Origin: CAZTWC01 sp964617105 [NCBI: uncultured Myxococcia bacterium]
GTDB lineage: Bacteria; CAZTWC01
Assembly (NCBI GenBank): GCA_964617105.1
Contig: CAZTWC010000154.1
Location: 1,073-8,482, forward strand
DNA: 7,410 nucleotides
Reading direction: 5' to 3'
In this document: positions 6,752-7,410 of the stretch, piece by piece
Layout of the letters: the number at the start of each line of letters is the position of its first letter
Position numbering within the stretch: the first letter of the stretch is position 1
Translations under genes and position numbers: made by a program
The notes under the pieces: model-generated
What the model saw: the letters and a program-made list of their open reading frames with translations, nothing else
The model's database searches: none
What the model was told of the DNA's origin: nothing

Positions 6752-7410
6752 CAAAATTTGGCAAATATATATTACACGAAAAGATTGCCAGTGGTGGGAT
6801 GGCTGAGATCTTTCGAGCATCTTTTGTGGGAGATATGGGTTTTGAAAAAACCTGCACCATAAAAAAGATTTTACCCCATCTCTCTGAGGATGAATCTTTT
6901 GTTAATATGTTCATTGATGAAGCCAGGTTGGTTTCCCGATTGAGTCACAACAATATTGTTCAAGTGCACGATTTTGGCAAAATAGAAAACTCCTATTACA
7001 TCACTATGAGTTATTTAGATGGCAAGGATCTGCGCAAAGTGGTGCAAAGAGCAGAACAATTACAAGGTCAAATTCCTCATCAATTGTGTGCCTTTTTAAT
7101 AACTGAAGTGTTAAAAGGCCTAAATTATGCCCATGAAATTATCGAAAAGAATAAGAACCTGGGGATAATCCACCGGGATATCAGTCCCCCTAATATCCTG
7201 ATCTCTTATCAGGGAGAGGTAAAGATTACCGATTTTGGCATAGCCAAGGCTGCTTCCAATATCTCCTTGACAGTTGCCGGGATGTTAAAGGGCAAGAGTG
7301 GATATATGTCTCCTGAGCAGGCCCGTGGAGATGACCTGGACAGCAGATCGGATCTTTTTGCAGCCGGAATTGTTTTGTGGGAGATGTTAACTGGCCAAAA
7401 ACTGTTTAAA
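6748..7410 (+). CDS. Hanks-type Ser/Thr protein kinase, N-terminal part (3' truncated by window edge)
   Basis: The frame stays open for 221 codons to the window edge and encodes most of a eukaryotic-like kinase domain beginning at residue 4. Visible elements are the glycine loop IASGGMAEIFRA (13-24), the ATP-binding Lys K39 (TIKKI), the helix-C Glu E58 (DEARLVSRLSH), the catalytic loop HRDISPPN (142-149; D144, N149), DFG (162-164), an activation segment ending GYMSPEQARG (185-194) and DLFAAGIVLWEMLTG (202-216). The kinase should be active. The usual Lys of HRDLKPxN is Ser146, and the usual GT before YMxPEQ is KSG, both common in deltaproteobacterial kinases. The activation segment offers S170, S173, T175 and S184 as possible phosphosites. 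No membrane helix precedes the domain; whether one follows is outside the window. By context it may phosphorylate threonines recognised by the two FHA proteins of this operon (inference). Confidence 0.95.
   Translation, partial: MTKFGKYILHEKIASGGMAEIFRASFVGDMGFEKTCTIKKILPHLSEDESFVNMFIDEARLVSRLSHNNIVQVHDFGKIENSYYITMSYLDGKDLRKVVQRAEQLQGQIPHQLCAFLITEVLKGLNYAHEIIEKNKNLGIIHRDISPPNILISYQGEVKITDFGIAKAASNISLTVAGMLKGKSGYMSPEQARGDDLDSRSDLFAAGIVLWEMLTGQKLFK

Noticed and set aside
6714-6914. Antisense open frame across the second ATPase-kinase junction
   Set aside because: It overlaps conserved kinase glycine-loop and Lys codons on the other strand and shows no family signature.
1-7410. tRNA or rRNA genes, CRISPR array, insertion sequence or prophage signs
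   Set aside because: No regular repeats, no transposase or integrase motifs and no terminal inverted repeats were seen; the window is continuously coding for one system.

Overview
The window is wholly coding on the + strand, with seven genes and no gap above 75 bases. It reads as the central part of one operon for a Tad-type (type IVc pilus-like) secretion apparatus. The DNA is moderately AT-rich. The 3' kinase has the motif HRDISPPN and the loop KGKSGYMSPEQ, forms common in Myxococcota and other former Deltaproteobacteria. FHA domains tied to a Tad system point the same way. The phylum is an inference and cannot be fixed from this window.

Layout: (1) 1-741, C-terminal part of an outer-membrane secretin (CpaC/RcpA-like), cut by the left edge; (2) 738-2399, a secretion ATPase of the CpaF/TadA family with an N-terminal FHA phosphothreonine-binding domain; (3) 2413-3285, TadB-like inner-membrane platform protein; (4) 3361-4269, TadC-like platform protein; (5) 4318-5565, an FHA domain, a disordered linker, one membrane helix and a helical, probably periplasmic domain; (6) 5579-6751, a second, shorter CpaF/TadA ATPase with neither the FHA domain nor the N-terminal helical domain; (7) 6748 to the right edge, a Hanks-type Ser/Thr protein kinase, cut by the edge.

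The secretin would form the outer-membrane pore, TadB and TadC the inner-membrane platform, and the two ATPases the cytoplasmic motor(s). The FHA-membrane protein has the right topology to link cytoplasm and periplasm, much as YscD-type proteins do in type III secretion (architectural analogy only). A kinase plus two FHA proteins in the same gene string suggests that assembly or motor choice is switched by threonine phosphorylation. The most notable features are two intact but differently built ATPases around one TadB/TadC pair, the FHA-ATPase fusion, and the operon-encoded kinase. No pilin, prepilin peptidase, TadZ, CpaB/RcpC or TadE/F-like pseudopilin lies in the window; they may be outside it. 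The closest described parallel I can recall is the Tad-like Kil apparatus for contact-dependent prey killing in Myxococcus xanthus; that comparison is from memory and untested.
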